DNA of 53,507 nt from CAIVAT01 sp964628215 (lineage in GTDB: Bacteria > Bacteroidota > Bacteroidia > Bacteroidales > FEN-979). Location: positions 1 to 53,507 of the forward strand of contig CAZVNF010000004.1 in the NCBI GenBank assembly GCA_964628215.1, read 5' to 3'. The notes below the pieces were generated by a model. That model was not told where the DNA came from. It did not search any database and worked only from the letters and a program-made list of their open reading frames with translations. This document shows positions 16,621 through 25,500 of the stretch, one piece after another (the first letter of the stretch is position 1; every line of letters begins with the position of its first letter). The position numbers and the translations under genes were made by a program.

Positions 16621-18822
16621 ATGAGTATGGTTAAAATTTTAGCAATCGACGATAACAACGATAACCTGGTGGTTCTGCGTGCCATGTTGAAAAATGCATT
16701 CCCTGAAGTTTTATACAGTAGTGCTCAGTCAGGAATGGAAGGAATCGGGAAGGCCCGGACGGAATATCCCGACCTGGTTTTGCTTGACCTGGTAATGCCC
16801 GGGATAGATGGTTTTGAAACATGCAGACTTCTCAAGGAAGATCCCGCATTAAAACGGATTCCTGTGGTGATCCTGACAGCTGAAAAAACGGATGCCGCCA
16901 GCCGTATCAAGGCGCTTCAACTGGGTGCCGATTCTTTTCTTTCCAAGCCGGTGGTGGAGGCGGAACTTATTGCAGTGGTATCAACCATGATCCGGGTAAA
17001 ACAATCAGAGGACCTGGTACGTCATGAAAAACAGGTACTTGAACAAACAGTTGCCGAAAGAACACGGTTGCTTCAGTTGCAACTCGAGGAACTGAAAAGA
17101 AGTGATTCGGACTTGAAAAAATCTTATGCTGAACTTGAAAAAACCAAGCAGGCCTCATTGAACCTCATGGAGGACCTTCTGGCAGAAGTGGAACAACGAA
17201 AACACTCTGAGAGGATTTTAGAGGAAAGCCAGCAGAAATACAAGGAACTTTCAATCATGTTCAGAACCATCAGTGACAACATGAGCGATATGCTTTGGGC
17301 AAAGGACCTCAACAAGAGATTTATTTTTGCAAATAAGGCTGTATGTGATAAATTATTGATCGCAAAAAACGTGGAAGAGCCTGTTGGGAAAGATGATATG
17401 TATTTTGTTAACCGACAACGTGCTTTACACCCGGATAACCCTGTATGGCATTCCTTTGGGGAAATTTGCATTGATTCTGACCAGGTTGTAATGACCTCAG
17501 GCAAGCCTGGTCAGTTTGATGAATTTGGGAACGTTCAGGGAAAATTTCTTTTTCTTGATGTCAGGAAATCTCCGTTGTTCGATGCCAATGGTAAAATGAT
17601 TGGAACAGTAGGCAGTGCACAGGATATCACAAGCGAACGCGAAATGTCAAAGCAACTTGCACAAAGCGAACAGCAGATGTCAACACTGGTGAGTAATTTG
17701 CCCGGTATGGTTTACCGTTGCATCGATGGCTATGACGGCCGGATGCTGTTTGTGAGCGATGGCTGCTTTTCTGTTACGGGTTACACCCGTGAATATTTTA
17801 TCGAAAAAAAGACCGTTTTATTCAATGAAATCATTTTAGAGGAATATCGGCAGGAGGTATGGACTCAGTGGCAGGAAGTACTGAAAAGAGGAGAGATGTA
17901 TGAAGGAGAGTATCCTATCAGAACTGCTTCGGGTGATGTAAAATGGGTGTGGGAGCGCTGTCGGGGTATATATAAAGATAATGGCGACATACATTACCTT
18001 GAAGGATATATTGAAGATATTTCCGACCGAAGGGCTGCCGAAGAGGGGATAAAAAAATTAAACAATGAACTGGAGCATCGGGTGCTCGAACGCACAAAGC
18101 AGCTTGAAGCCTCCAATCAGGAACTGGAAGCTTCAAATAAGGAACTGGAGGCTTTTTCCTATTCCGTTTCCCATGATCTTAGAGCACCTTTGAGGGCCAT
18201 TGATGGTTTTACGCGAATTCTCATGGAGGACTATTTGCCCTTGTTCGATGATGAGGGAAAACGGGTGTGTACCATCGTTCAGGAAAATGCCATTAAAATG
18301 GGCCAGCTCATCGATGACCTGCTGGCATTATCCCGGCTTAACCGCACGGATATGCACCTTACCATGATCAATATGGAAAATCTTGCCAAAACGGTTTATA
18401 CTGAAATTGCCAGTGACGATGAAAAACGCAAGACCATATTCAATATCGATAAAATACACAAGGGCCTGGGCGACCAGATTTTATTGAGACAGGTCATTGT
18501 CAATTTGCTTGGGAATGCCATCAAGTTTTCCTCCAGGAAGGACCAGCCTATGATTTCACTAACTTCTGAAATCAGGGAGGATATGGTAGTTTATTGCTTT
18601 AGCGACAATGGCGCCGGGTTTGACATGAAATATGCCGGCAAACTTTTTGGTGCATTTCAGCGGCTCCACAGCGTAAAGGAGTTTGAAGGAACCGGCATCG
18701 GACTTGCCATTGTACAACGCATTATTCACAGGCATGGAGGAAAAGTATGGGCACAAGGTGAGATTGATAAAGGTGCATCGTTTTATTTTTCATTACCTTT
18801 GAAAGCTGAAATTAGTGAATGA
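16621..18822 (+). CDS. soluble sensor histidine kinase (REC-PAS-PAS-HK)
   Basis: A 733-residue cytosolic kinase. An N-terminal receiver (Asp56 in LLDLVMPGIDGFE) is followed by a coiled coil and PAS domains at about 205-345 and 350-475. A dimerisation coil with ELEASN repeats leads to a phytochrome-type HisKA (His518 in SVSHDLRAPLRAIDGF) and an ATPase domain with NAIKFSS, DNGAGFD and GTGIGLAIV. The input receiver suggests control by phosphotransfer from another kinase, probably the hybrid enzyme upstream. The C-terminal kinase would then pass phosphate to the small receiver encoded 35 bp downstream, a common pairing for Rcp1-like regulators; this pairing is inferred from context. Confidence 0.92.
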   Translation: MSMVKILAIDDNNDNLVVLRAMLKNAFPEVLYSSAQSGMEGIGKARTEYPDLVLLDLVMPGIDGFETCRLLKEDPALKRIPVVILTAEKTDAASRIKALQLGADSFLSKPVVEAELIAVVSTMIRVKQSEDLVRHEKQVLEQTVAERTRLLQLQLEELKRSDSDLKKSYAELEKTKQASLNLMEDLLAEVEQRKHSERILEESQQKYKELSIMFRTISDNMSDMLWAKDLNKRFIFANKAVCDKLLIAKNVEEPVGKDDMYFVNRQRALHPDNPVWHSFGEICIDSDQVVMTSGKPGQFDEFGNVQGKFLFLDVRKSPLFDANGKMIGTVGSAQDITSEREMSKQLAQSEQQMSTLVSNLPGMVYRCIDGYDGRMLFVSDGCFSVTGYTREYFIEKKTVLFNEIILEEYRQEVWTQWQEVLKRGEMYEGEYPIRTASGDVKWVWERCRGIYKDNGDIHYLEGYIEDISDRRAAEEGIKKLNNELEHRVLERTKQLEASNQELEASNKELEAFSYSVSHDLRAPLRAIDGFTRILMEDYLPLFDDEGKRVCTIVQENAIKMGQLIDDLLALSRLNRTDMHLTMINMENLAKTVYTEIASDDEKRKTIFNIDKIHKGLGDQILLRQVIVNLLGNAIKFSSRKDQPMISLTSEIREDMVVYCFSDNGAGFDMKYAGKLFGAFQRLHSVKEFEGTGIGLAIVQRIIHRHGGKVWAQGEIDKGASFYFSLPLKAEISE

Positions 18823-18857
18823 GGCTTCAGCCGCAATGAACAGTAAAATTCTAATCC

Positions 18858-19310
18858 ATGATATCTTTCGATCCTGTTGAAATTCTCATCGTTGAAGATA
18901 ATCCAAGCGATGCCGAATTAACGATCAGGGCTTTAAAGAAAAGTAACCTGGCAAACCATATTTTCGTTGTGGAAAATGGGGAAGAGGCACTTGATTTTAT
19001 TTTTAGTAAGGGTCAGTTCTCTGACCGGGACAAGTCGAAATCTCTCAAGGTGATTTTCCTGGATTTAAAACTACCTAAAATCAGTGGTTTGGAGGTGCTG
19101 AAAGCAGTTAAATCAAACGAATCCACCAAAATGTTGCCCGTAGTCATTATTACTTCTTCAAAGGAAGATCCTGATATAATTGAAGCCTATAATCTGGGAG
19201 CGAACAGTTACGTTGTAAAACCGGTCGATTTTGATTCATTTGTCCATTCCATCAATTCTACCGGTTTATACTGGCTACTCATCAATGTTCCGCCAAAAGT
19301 GAATGGATGA
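18858..19310 (+). CDS. single-domain response regulator (Rcp1-like)
   Basis: A 150-residue receiver-only protein. The acidic pocket (EILIVEDNPSDAEL), phosphoacceptor Asp69 (IFLDLKLPKISG), Thr/Ser switch (VVIITSS) and Lys of NSYVVKPV are all present. The insertion between helix 3 and strand 3 and the NPSDAEL motif are typical of the Rcp1 group that pairs with phytochrome-type kinases, matching the upstream kinase. There is no output domain, so it acts by protein contact or as a phosphate shuttle. Its last 8 bp overlap the flavodiiron gene, tying that enzyme to the operon. Confidence 0.92.
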   Translation: MISFDPVEILIVEDNPSDAELTIRALKKSNLANHIFVVENGEEALDFIFSKGQFSDRDKSKSLKVIFLDLKLPKISGLEVLKAVKSNESTKMLPVVIITSSKEDPDIIEAYNLGANSYVVKPVDFDSFVHSINSTGLYWLLINVPPKVNG

Positions 19311-20556
19311 TATTAACCTTAACCTTAACATGCCTGACAATAAAGTACTTAAAATTTCCGACCATGTAAGCTGGGTTGGCGTTCTTGATCACGACATTGT
19401 GACCTTTGATGTGGTGATGGAAACAAAATACGGCACATCCTACAACGCCTATTTTATCGACGCGACGAAAAAAACGCTGGTGGAAACAGTGAAGGAGAAA
19501 TTCTGGGATGTCTATCTTGCTAAAATACAATCGGTCGTTGATCCTAAGGAAATTGAATATATAGTTTTGAACCACACGGAACCTGACCATTCCGGTTGTC
19601 TCGCACGGTTATTGGAGATTGCCCCGGAAGCAAAGGTGGTTGGCAGTGGCAATGCAATCCGGTATCTCAGGGATCTGCTGGGTTTCGAATTCCCTCATTT
19701 GATCGTAAAAGACGGGCAAACTCTCGACCTTGGAAATAAAACACTCCAGTTTGTGGCTGCAGCAAACCTGCATTGGCCCGATTCGATCATGACCTACCTG
19801 CAGGAGGATAAACTGCTGTTCACGTGCGATATTTTCGGTGAACATTATTGTAATGAAGAGGTGTTTGATGACCTGGTTGGCGATTTTGATGAGGCTTTCA
19901 GGTACTATTACGACGTAATCATGAAGCCATACAGCAGGTTCATGCTGCAGGCCATAGAACGGATCAGGCCACTTGACATCACGGCAATTTTGCCGGGTCA
20001 TGGTGCCCTGTTACGTAAAAACTGGAAGAAATATGTTGATCTTTCGGAAAAATATGCCCGTGAAGCACTGAATGGCCAGAATCCGGATCGGATTTTTCTG
20101 GGTTATGTCTCTGCATACCAGAATACCGGGATCATCGCCGGGATGATCGCAAAGGGTATTTGTGAAACCGGCGATTTTGAAGTTGACCTCTGTGATATCG
20201 AAAAAATGGATCTTGGCACTATTGAACAAAAGATCAGCCAGGCATCTGCAATAATTTTAGGGTGTCCCACCTTTTCCCAGAATATCCTCCTGCCCGTTTA
20301 CCAGGTTTTTGCCCTGATCAATCCAATCCGCGACAGGAACAAACTGTCTGCAGCCTTTGGATCATATGGCTGGAGCGGCGAAGGTGCGAAAATCATGACC
20401 TCGGCCATGAGTAACCTTAAACTGCGGGTAATGGATGAAGGACTGATGGTTAAATTCACACCACATAGTGAGGTCAGAGAGAAATGCATTGAATACGGAA
20501 GAAAATTCGGCAGGCAGATGCTCTCCGAACAAAAGACCCGGGAGAACCGGTATTGA
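19303..20556 (+). CDS. A-type flavoprotein (flavodiiron O2/NO reductase)
   Basis: A 417-residue two-domain cytosolic enzyme. The N-terminal metallo-beta-lactamase-like half carries the diiron ligands His91, Glu93, Asp95 and His96 in NHTEPDHSG, plus later ligands in CDIFGEHYC and LPGHGALL. The C-terminal flavodoxin half starts at about residue 265 (GYVSAYQNTG) and binds FMN. There is no rubredoxin or NADH-reductase extension, so an external electron donor is needed. Family members reduce O2 to water or NO to N2O and protect anaerobes. Start choice: ATG 19303 overlaps the regulator by 8 bp; the family N-terminus fits equally well from the internal ATG at about 19330. Its position at the end of a signalling operon is unusual. 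Confidence 0.93.
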   Translation: MDDINLNLNMPDNKVLKISDHVSWVGVLDHDIVTFDVVMETKYGTSYNAYFIDATKKTLVETVKEKFWDVYLAKIQSVVDPKEIEYIVLNHTEPDHSGCLARLLEIAPEAKVVGSGNAIRYLRDLLGFEFPHLIVKDGQTLDLGNKTLQFVAAANLHWPDSIMTYLQEDKLLFTCDIFGEHYCNEEVFDDLVGDFDEAFRYYYDVIMKPYSRFMLQAIERIRPLDITAILPGHGALLRKNWKKYVDLSEKYAREALNGQNPDRIFLGYVSAYQNTGIIAGMIAKGICETGDFEVDLCDIEKMDLGTIEQKISQASAIILGCPTFSQNILLPVYQVFALINPIRDRNKLSAAFGSYGWSGEGAKIMTSAMSNLKLRVMDEGLMVKFTPHSEVREKCIEYGRKFGRQMLSEQKTRENRY

Positions 20557-20606
20557 CAATATTTTTGCATTTTTATAGTTATATTTTCTTTCAAATTACT
20601 GCACAT

Positions 20607-21458
20607 TTGAAGAATTTTAACAAATATACCTTCTTTTTAGGCATTTTTTTTCTGACAGGGCTGCTCGGCATGCAATCATGTTTACCAGAACGAAAGGTGG
20701 CGGGAACATTTATTCAGTCGCCAAACATGATCAATCTGCTTGTGAATCCCCCAGCTGTGGTGTTTAAATACAACCACAAGGGCGAAATGATTGAACGATT
20801 TGATTCACTTTCACAGGAACAGCAGGATTCTGCACTCTGGGAACAAAGCCAGTTCGTTCAGTTTATCAGCGATAGTACCTTGCTTGAATCTTATATGAAC
20901 AAGTTTATTGATGAACTGCGGTTACTGGGCTTTAATGTTTACCTGAACAGTGCCATCGACTCATTTATGGTGCTAAAACCACAGTCCTATGTGCTGGATA
21001 TCGTCCAGATGCAATTGGATGAATATCTTTATCCGCTCATGGATGAAGATGCGTTTCTGGACACGGTTTATTATAAAAAATTCAACCTGAATGCCATAGA
21101 TTACAGCACATGGTTCCATCTGGGCAAAGCCGGTTCTGAAAGCCCCAGGAAAACACTGCTTTATACTTCAAACACTGCCTATGATACCTTTGATGGCCGG
21201 TTCTTCAATGACCCGTTTACCGGAACCGTGCGCTACAGATATACTATAGACTCGCTTCACACCCAAGATGTATATGAGATGGCTACCTACCTCGGGAAAA
21301 AGCATGCAGGGTATCTCTATGACTTTTTCATGAACCAGTACGTTGCAAAACACCTCCCCGAAGGCATGCAGATGCAGGATTATTACCACTACAACCGCGA
21401 CCGGAAAAGTATTGCCCCTGCGTACGAAGACAGGTTTGAAGTACTCGGGAGCAAGTGA
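20607..21458 (+). CDS. conserved hypothetical lipoprotein
   Basis: The protein has a lipoprotein signal: a hydrophobic stretch (YTFFLGIFFLTGLLGMQSC) ending in a Cys for lipid attachment. The first in-frame ATG (about 20667) lies inside the lipobox, so translation must start at a non-ATG codon; TTG at 20607 gives a normal signal peptide. An upstream TTG at 20553 would overlap the flavodiiron stop. The mature part of about 260 residues has no motif I recognise; it is rich in Tyr, Asp and Phe and is probably attached to the inner face of the outer membrane. It is convergent with tsaD, with only 7 bp between stops. Confidence 0.7.
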   Translation: MKNFNKYTFFLGIFFLTGLLGMQSCLPERKVAGTFIQSPNMINLLVNPPAVVFKYNHKGEMIERFDSLSQEQQDSALWEQSQFVQFISDSTLLESYMNKFIDELRLLGFNVYLNSAIDSFMVLKPQSYVLDIVQMQLDEYLYPLMDEDAFLDTVYYKKFNLNAIDYSTWFHLGKAGSESPRKTLLYTSNTAYDTFDGRFFNDPFTGTVRYRYTIDSLHTQDVYEMATYLGKKHAGYLYDFFMNQYVAKHLPEGMQMQDYYHYNRDRKSIAPAYEDRFEVLGSK

Positions 21459-21465
21459 ACGTATC

Positions 21466-22488
21466 TTAGCCTGGCCTGAGCCCCCTGGCATAGGGTATTG
21501 CCGACTGGTTTCCGAATTCTCCTCTCAGAAATTTAAAATAACCTGCAACTGCAATCATGGCAGCGTTGTCAGTGGAATACTGGATGGGAGGGATGAAAAT
21601 GTTCCAGCCGAATTTGTCCCGGGCATTTTCAAGGGCTTTACGCAAACCTGAATTCGCAGAAACCCCACCGGCAATGGCCACCTCTTTGTAGCTCCTGCCA
21701 ACCGCCAGCGTCAGCTTCGCCATCAGCATGTCAACGATGGTTGCCTGGATGGAAGCGCACAGGTCATTTTTGTTCTTTTCGATGAAATCTGCATCCTTTT
21801 TTAACTCGTCCCTCAGAAAATAGAGAAAAGATGTTTTTAACCCGCTGAAACTGAAGTCAAGCCCGGGAATATTCGGCTTGGAAAAGGTAAACCGCCCGGG
21901 ATCTCCCAACCGGGCAAGTTTGTCGATCATCGGACCGCCGGGGTAGGGAAGACCCATGATCTTAGCCGATTTGTCAAATGCTTCGCCGGCTGCATCATCA
22001 ATGGTTTGCCCGATAATTTCCATGTCAAAATAATCCCGGATTAACACAAACTGGGTATGCCCCCCCGAAACGGTCAGACATAAAAAAGGGAATGAGGGCA
22101 CAGGGTTCGTTCGTTCCGGATTTCTGATAAAGTGGCTCAGGATATGGGCTTGTAAATGATCCACTTCTACAAGGGGGATATTCAATCCAAGCGCAAAGGC
22201 TTTGGCAAACGAAGTGCCTACAAGAAGTGAACCGAGCAAACCCGGCCCTTGTGTGAAAGCAATGGCAGAAAGTTGTTTTTTACCTATCTTTGCCTGTTGG
22301 ATGGCGGTATCAATAACCGGGATAATGTTTTGCTGGTGTGCACGTGAGGCCAGTTCAGGAACCACTCCTCCGTAATTCCGGTGAACATCCTGACCTGCAG
22401 TTACATTAGACAGGATTACATCGTTGCAAATGACGGCTGCAGATGTATCATCGCAAGAAGATTCAATACCGAGAATAAAATGTTGCAT
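21466..22488 (-). CDS. tsaD: tRNA N6-adenosine threonylcarbamoyltransferase
   Basis: A 340-residue Kae1/TsaD ASKHA-fold enzyme. It transfers threonylcarbamoyl from threonylcarbamoyl-AMP to A37 of ANN-decoding tRNAs, working with TsaB and TsaE. The diagnostic start LGIESSCDDTSAA, the metal-binding HLQAHILSH, the nucleotide-binding SGGHTQFVL and the GGVSANSGLR motif are all present, and the length matches the family. The start ATG is clear. It is convergent with the lipoprotein gene and divergent from the tamB-like gene; the intergenic space to the latter is very short. Confidence 0.97.
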   Translation of the reverse strand: MQHFILGIESSCDDTSAAVICNDVILSNVTAGQDVHRNYGGVVPELASRAHQQNIIPVIDTAIQQAKIGKKQLSAIAFTQGPGLLGSLLVGTSFAKAFALGLNIPLVEVDHLQAHILSHFIRNPERTNPVPSFPFLCLTVSGGHTQFVLIRDYFDMEIIGQTIDDAAGEAFDKSAKIMGLPYPGGPMIDKLARLGDPGRFTFSKPNIPGLDFSFSGLKTSFLYFLRDELKKDADFIEKNKNDLCASIQATIVDMLMAKLTLAVGRSYKEVAIAGGVSANSGLRKALENARDKFGWNIFIPPIQYSTDNAAMIAVAGYFKFLRGEFGNQSAIPYARGLRPG

Positions 22489-22505
22489 AGTTAAATTAAA
22501 GTATC

Positions 22506-25500
22506 ATTAAAACAGGCGCAAAAATACTGCTTTATATTGTCACGGTAATCTTTTCATTGCTGCTGACCATTTTTCTGATCCTCAGAAGCGATGCAGCGCA
22601 AACCTTGATGGTACGTTTGGCCGCAGACTATTTATCCAAAGAATTAAAGACAGAAATCCGGATCCGTGGATTTAACCTGTCATTCAGAAACGGACTGGTG
22701 ATAGAGGGAATATCTGTTCTCGACCGTAAGAAAACCATTGTTTTTTCTGCAAATGCACTGGGGGTGAAACCAGGTATGTTGGAATTTAAAACCCGCAAAA
22801 TGAATATCAGCAGGGTGTATATCGAAAAAGGGGTTATTCAGTTGCTTACACATCAGGGCGACAGCGCTTTGAGTATACAGTTTATTGTTGATTATTTTGC
22901 TACAAAAGACAAAGGGAAAAAAACCGACACCACTCCTTCGATTCCCTGGCATATTTCCATTTCATCTGTGAACCTCAGAGATACCCGTTTTCATTTTCAA
23001 GATGAAAATGAACCACCGGTGCCTTATGGCATGGACTATTCAAATATTGACGCTTCAGAAATCAATCTGGATGTGACAGACGTGGCCTTTGAAGGCGACA
23101 CCATCGTTGGCAATATTCCGCACCTTGCTGCCAGAGAACGTTGCGGACTGGTAGTACAAAATCTCAGTGGGGAATTCAGGGTGGGGCCCAGGTTTTTAAA
23201 AGCGCACAACCTTAAAATACTTACCGATCATTCGGATCTTTCACTTACATTCGACTTCCTGTATGACCGTTGGGGAGCTTACAATGATTTTCTGAATGAG
23301 GTTGCCATTCATGCGAAAATAGAGCCATCGTCCCTTGATATTCAGGATATCGGGTACTTTGCGTCAGAATTGTCTGTGATGAAAGACCTGATCCGTTTTT
23401 CGGGTAATATCAAGGGAACGGTAAGTAATTTCAAAGCCCGTGATCTTAAATTTGCCTTTGGGGAAAATACCACTTTTCAGGGAAATCTCAGTGTTCTGGG
23501 GCTCCCCGATATAGAGGAAACTTTTATTGATTTGAATGTCAAGTCGATGACTTCAACAAAGGAGGATGTGGAAGCGTTGCTGATCCCGGGCGAACTGCGA
23601 CATCTTGAGTTGCCTGCCATCCTTGCAACTGTTGGGAAGGTGGCACTCAAAGGGAATTTTACCGGGTTCTACAACGATTTTGTTGCCACTGCCCGACTGA
23701 ACACAAACCTGGGGAATTTAGGGGTTGATTTGTCACTTAAAAAGCAGAAAGAGAGCACACTGATAGCCTATAACGGGCAGCTGAACGCCGATGGGTTTGA
23801 TATCGGTACGCTTGTCGGCAATACGGGTTTACTGGGCAGGGTTACTTTACGCGCCGATTTGAACGGGATGGGATTCTCGCTGAATGATGCCAATGTGAAA
23901 ATGAAAGTGCGCATCGATTCCGCCTTCCTGAACCATTATAATTATAAGAATATTAATATTTCAGGCTCCCTCGCTGACAGAAAGTTCAATGGTGACCTGA
24001 TGGTGGATGACCCAAACCTCAATCTCGAACTGACCGGACTCGTAAATTTGCAGGATTCCTTGCCTGATTTTGATTTGGCCGCAAAAATTCACCATGCCCA
24101 GTTGTTTGATCTTAACCTCCTGAAACGTGATTCAGCAATGAACTTTGCCACCCGGATGAAAGTGAATTTCAAAGGCACCAATCCGGACAATATTGATGGA
24201 TCAATCCGCCTCGAAAATACGATTTATTCCGAAGGCAATAAACTGATTAATATGGATATGCTTGCTTTACTTACCAGGCAGGATACGGCTTCGGGGAAAA
24301 GTTACCACCTGCAATCCGATTTTGTGGATGCGGATATTACAGGTGACTTCTCATTTAAGGCACTGGTCCCTTCGCTCAGTGCATTTATCCAGAATTACCT
24401 GGCCTCCTTCAACCTGAATGATTCTCTGATTGCACTGAGTTATGGCCAGTCAAGCCAGACGATGAATTATGAAGTGCGGTTCAAACAATCGGATGAAGTA
24501 ACAAAGGTGTTTCTTCCGTTTCTTAAAATCGCACCCAATACGATTTTGCATGGTTACTACAACGAGAGCGAGGGTAGAATAATCATGAAAGGGCAATCAC
24601 CGGCATTGTTTGTTAATAATATCGAATTGACAAATTGGTACCTGGATGCCGAAGGCAAATCCGATGACCTTTCTGTAAACACTGGCTTTTCAAGTGTTTA
24701 CCTGAAAAAAGCAAGTAAACAGGATACCCTGGAAGTGAGAATAGATTCGGTTAAACTTGTTTCGAATGTCAGGCATGACAGCATAAAGTACAATGTTACC
24801 TGGAATGCATATACCAAACCAAGCGAATTCGAAGGGTATGCGGGTTTCAGAAATAGCCCTGTCATTGATTTTAAACTGAAGAAATTCAATGTTTTCCTGA
24901 ATGAAAAATACTGGACCATTGATCCTGAAAATTATGTCAGCCTTGACACATCTTCAGTGAAAATATCAAACCTTTCTTTTTTTTCCGGCGACCAGTACCT
25001 GAAAGTGAATGGAAATCTTTCAGCCACAGCCGCAGATACCCTGAATGTCAGTTTCAACAAGGTGGATATCTCAAAGGTAGACCAGTTGCTTGGTACATCC
25101 CAGGTTGATGTGGATGGAATCCTGAGCGGAAGCTTTAAAATTGCCAAACCGTACACCGATATAAGTGTCCTTGCCGATTTAAGAGTAAATAAGTTTAAAT
25201 TCAATAAGGAGTCGCTGGGGGATGCCACTTTTAAGGTGAAATACGATGCTGCTGCCGCTCAGTTTGATGTGTTGTCCCAAATAATATACACCGGAAATGT
25301 GGGAACAAATATCCCGTTTTCATTGAACGGAAGTTATTTCATGGATAAGAAAAACCCCCATTTTGATTTTGACCTTGACCTGAAAAATCTTAATCTTAAA
25401 ATGCTGGGACCCTTTGTCGCTGATTTTATGACAGGTGTAACCGGACTGGCTTCCGGCCATGTGAAAATCAAGGGATCATTCGATAAGCCGGACATCCGGG

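Noticed and set aside
6440..19310. Classical chemotaxis operon
   Set aside because: Only CheR is present; no CheA, CheW, CheB, CheY-FliM-type partner or methyl-accepting signalling domain was found.
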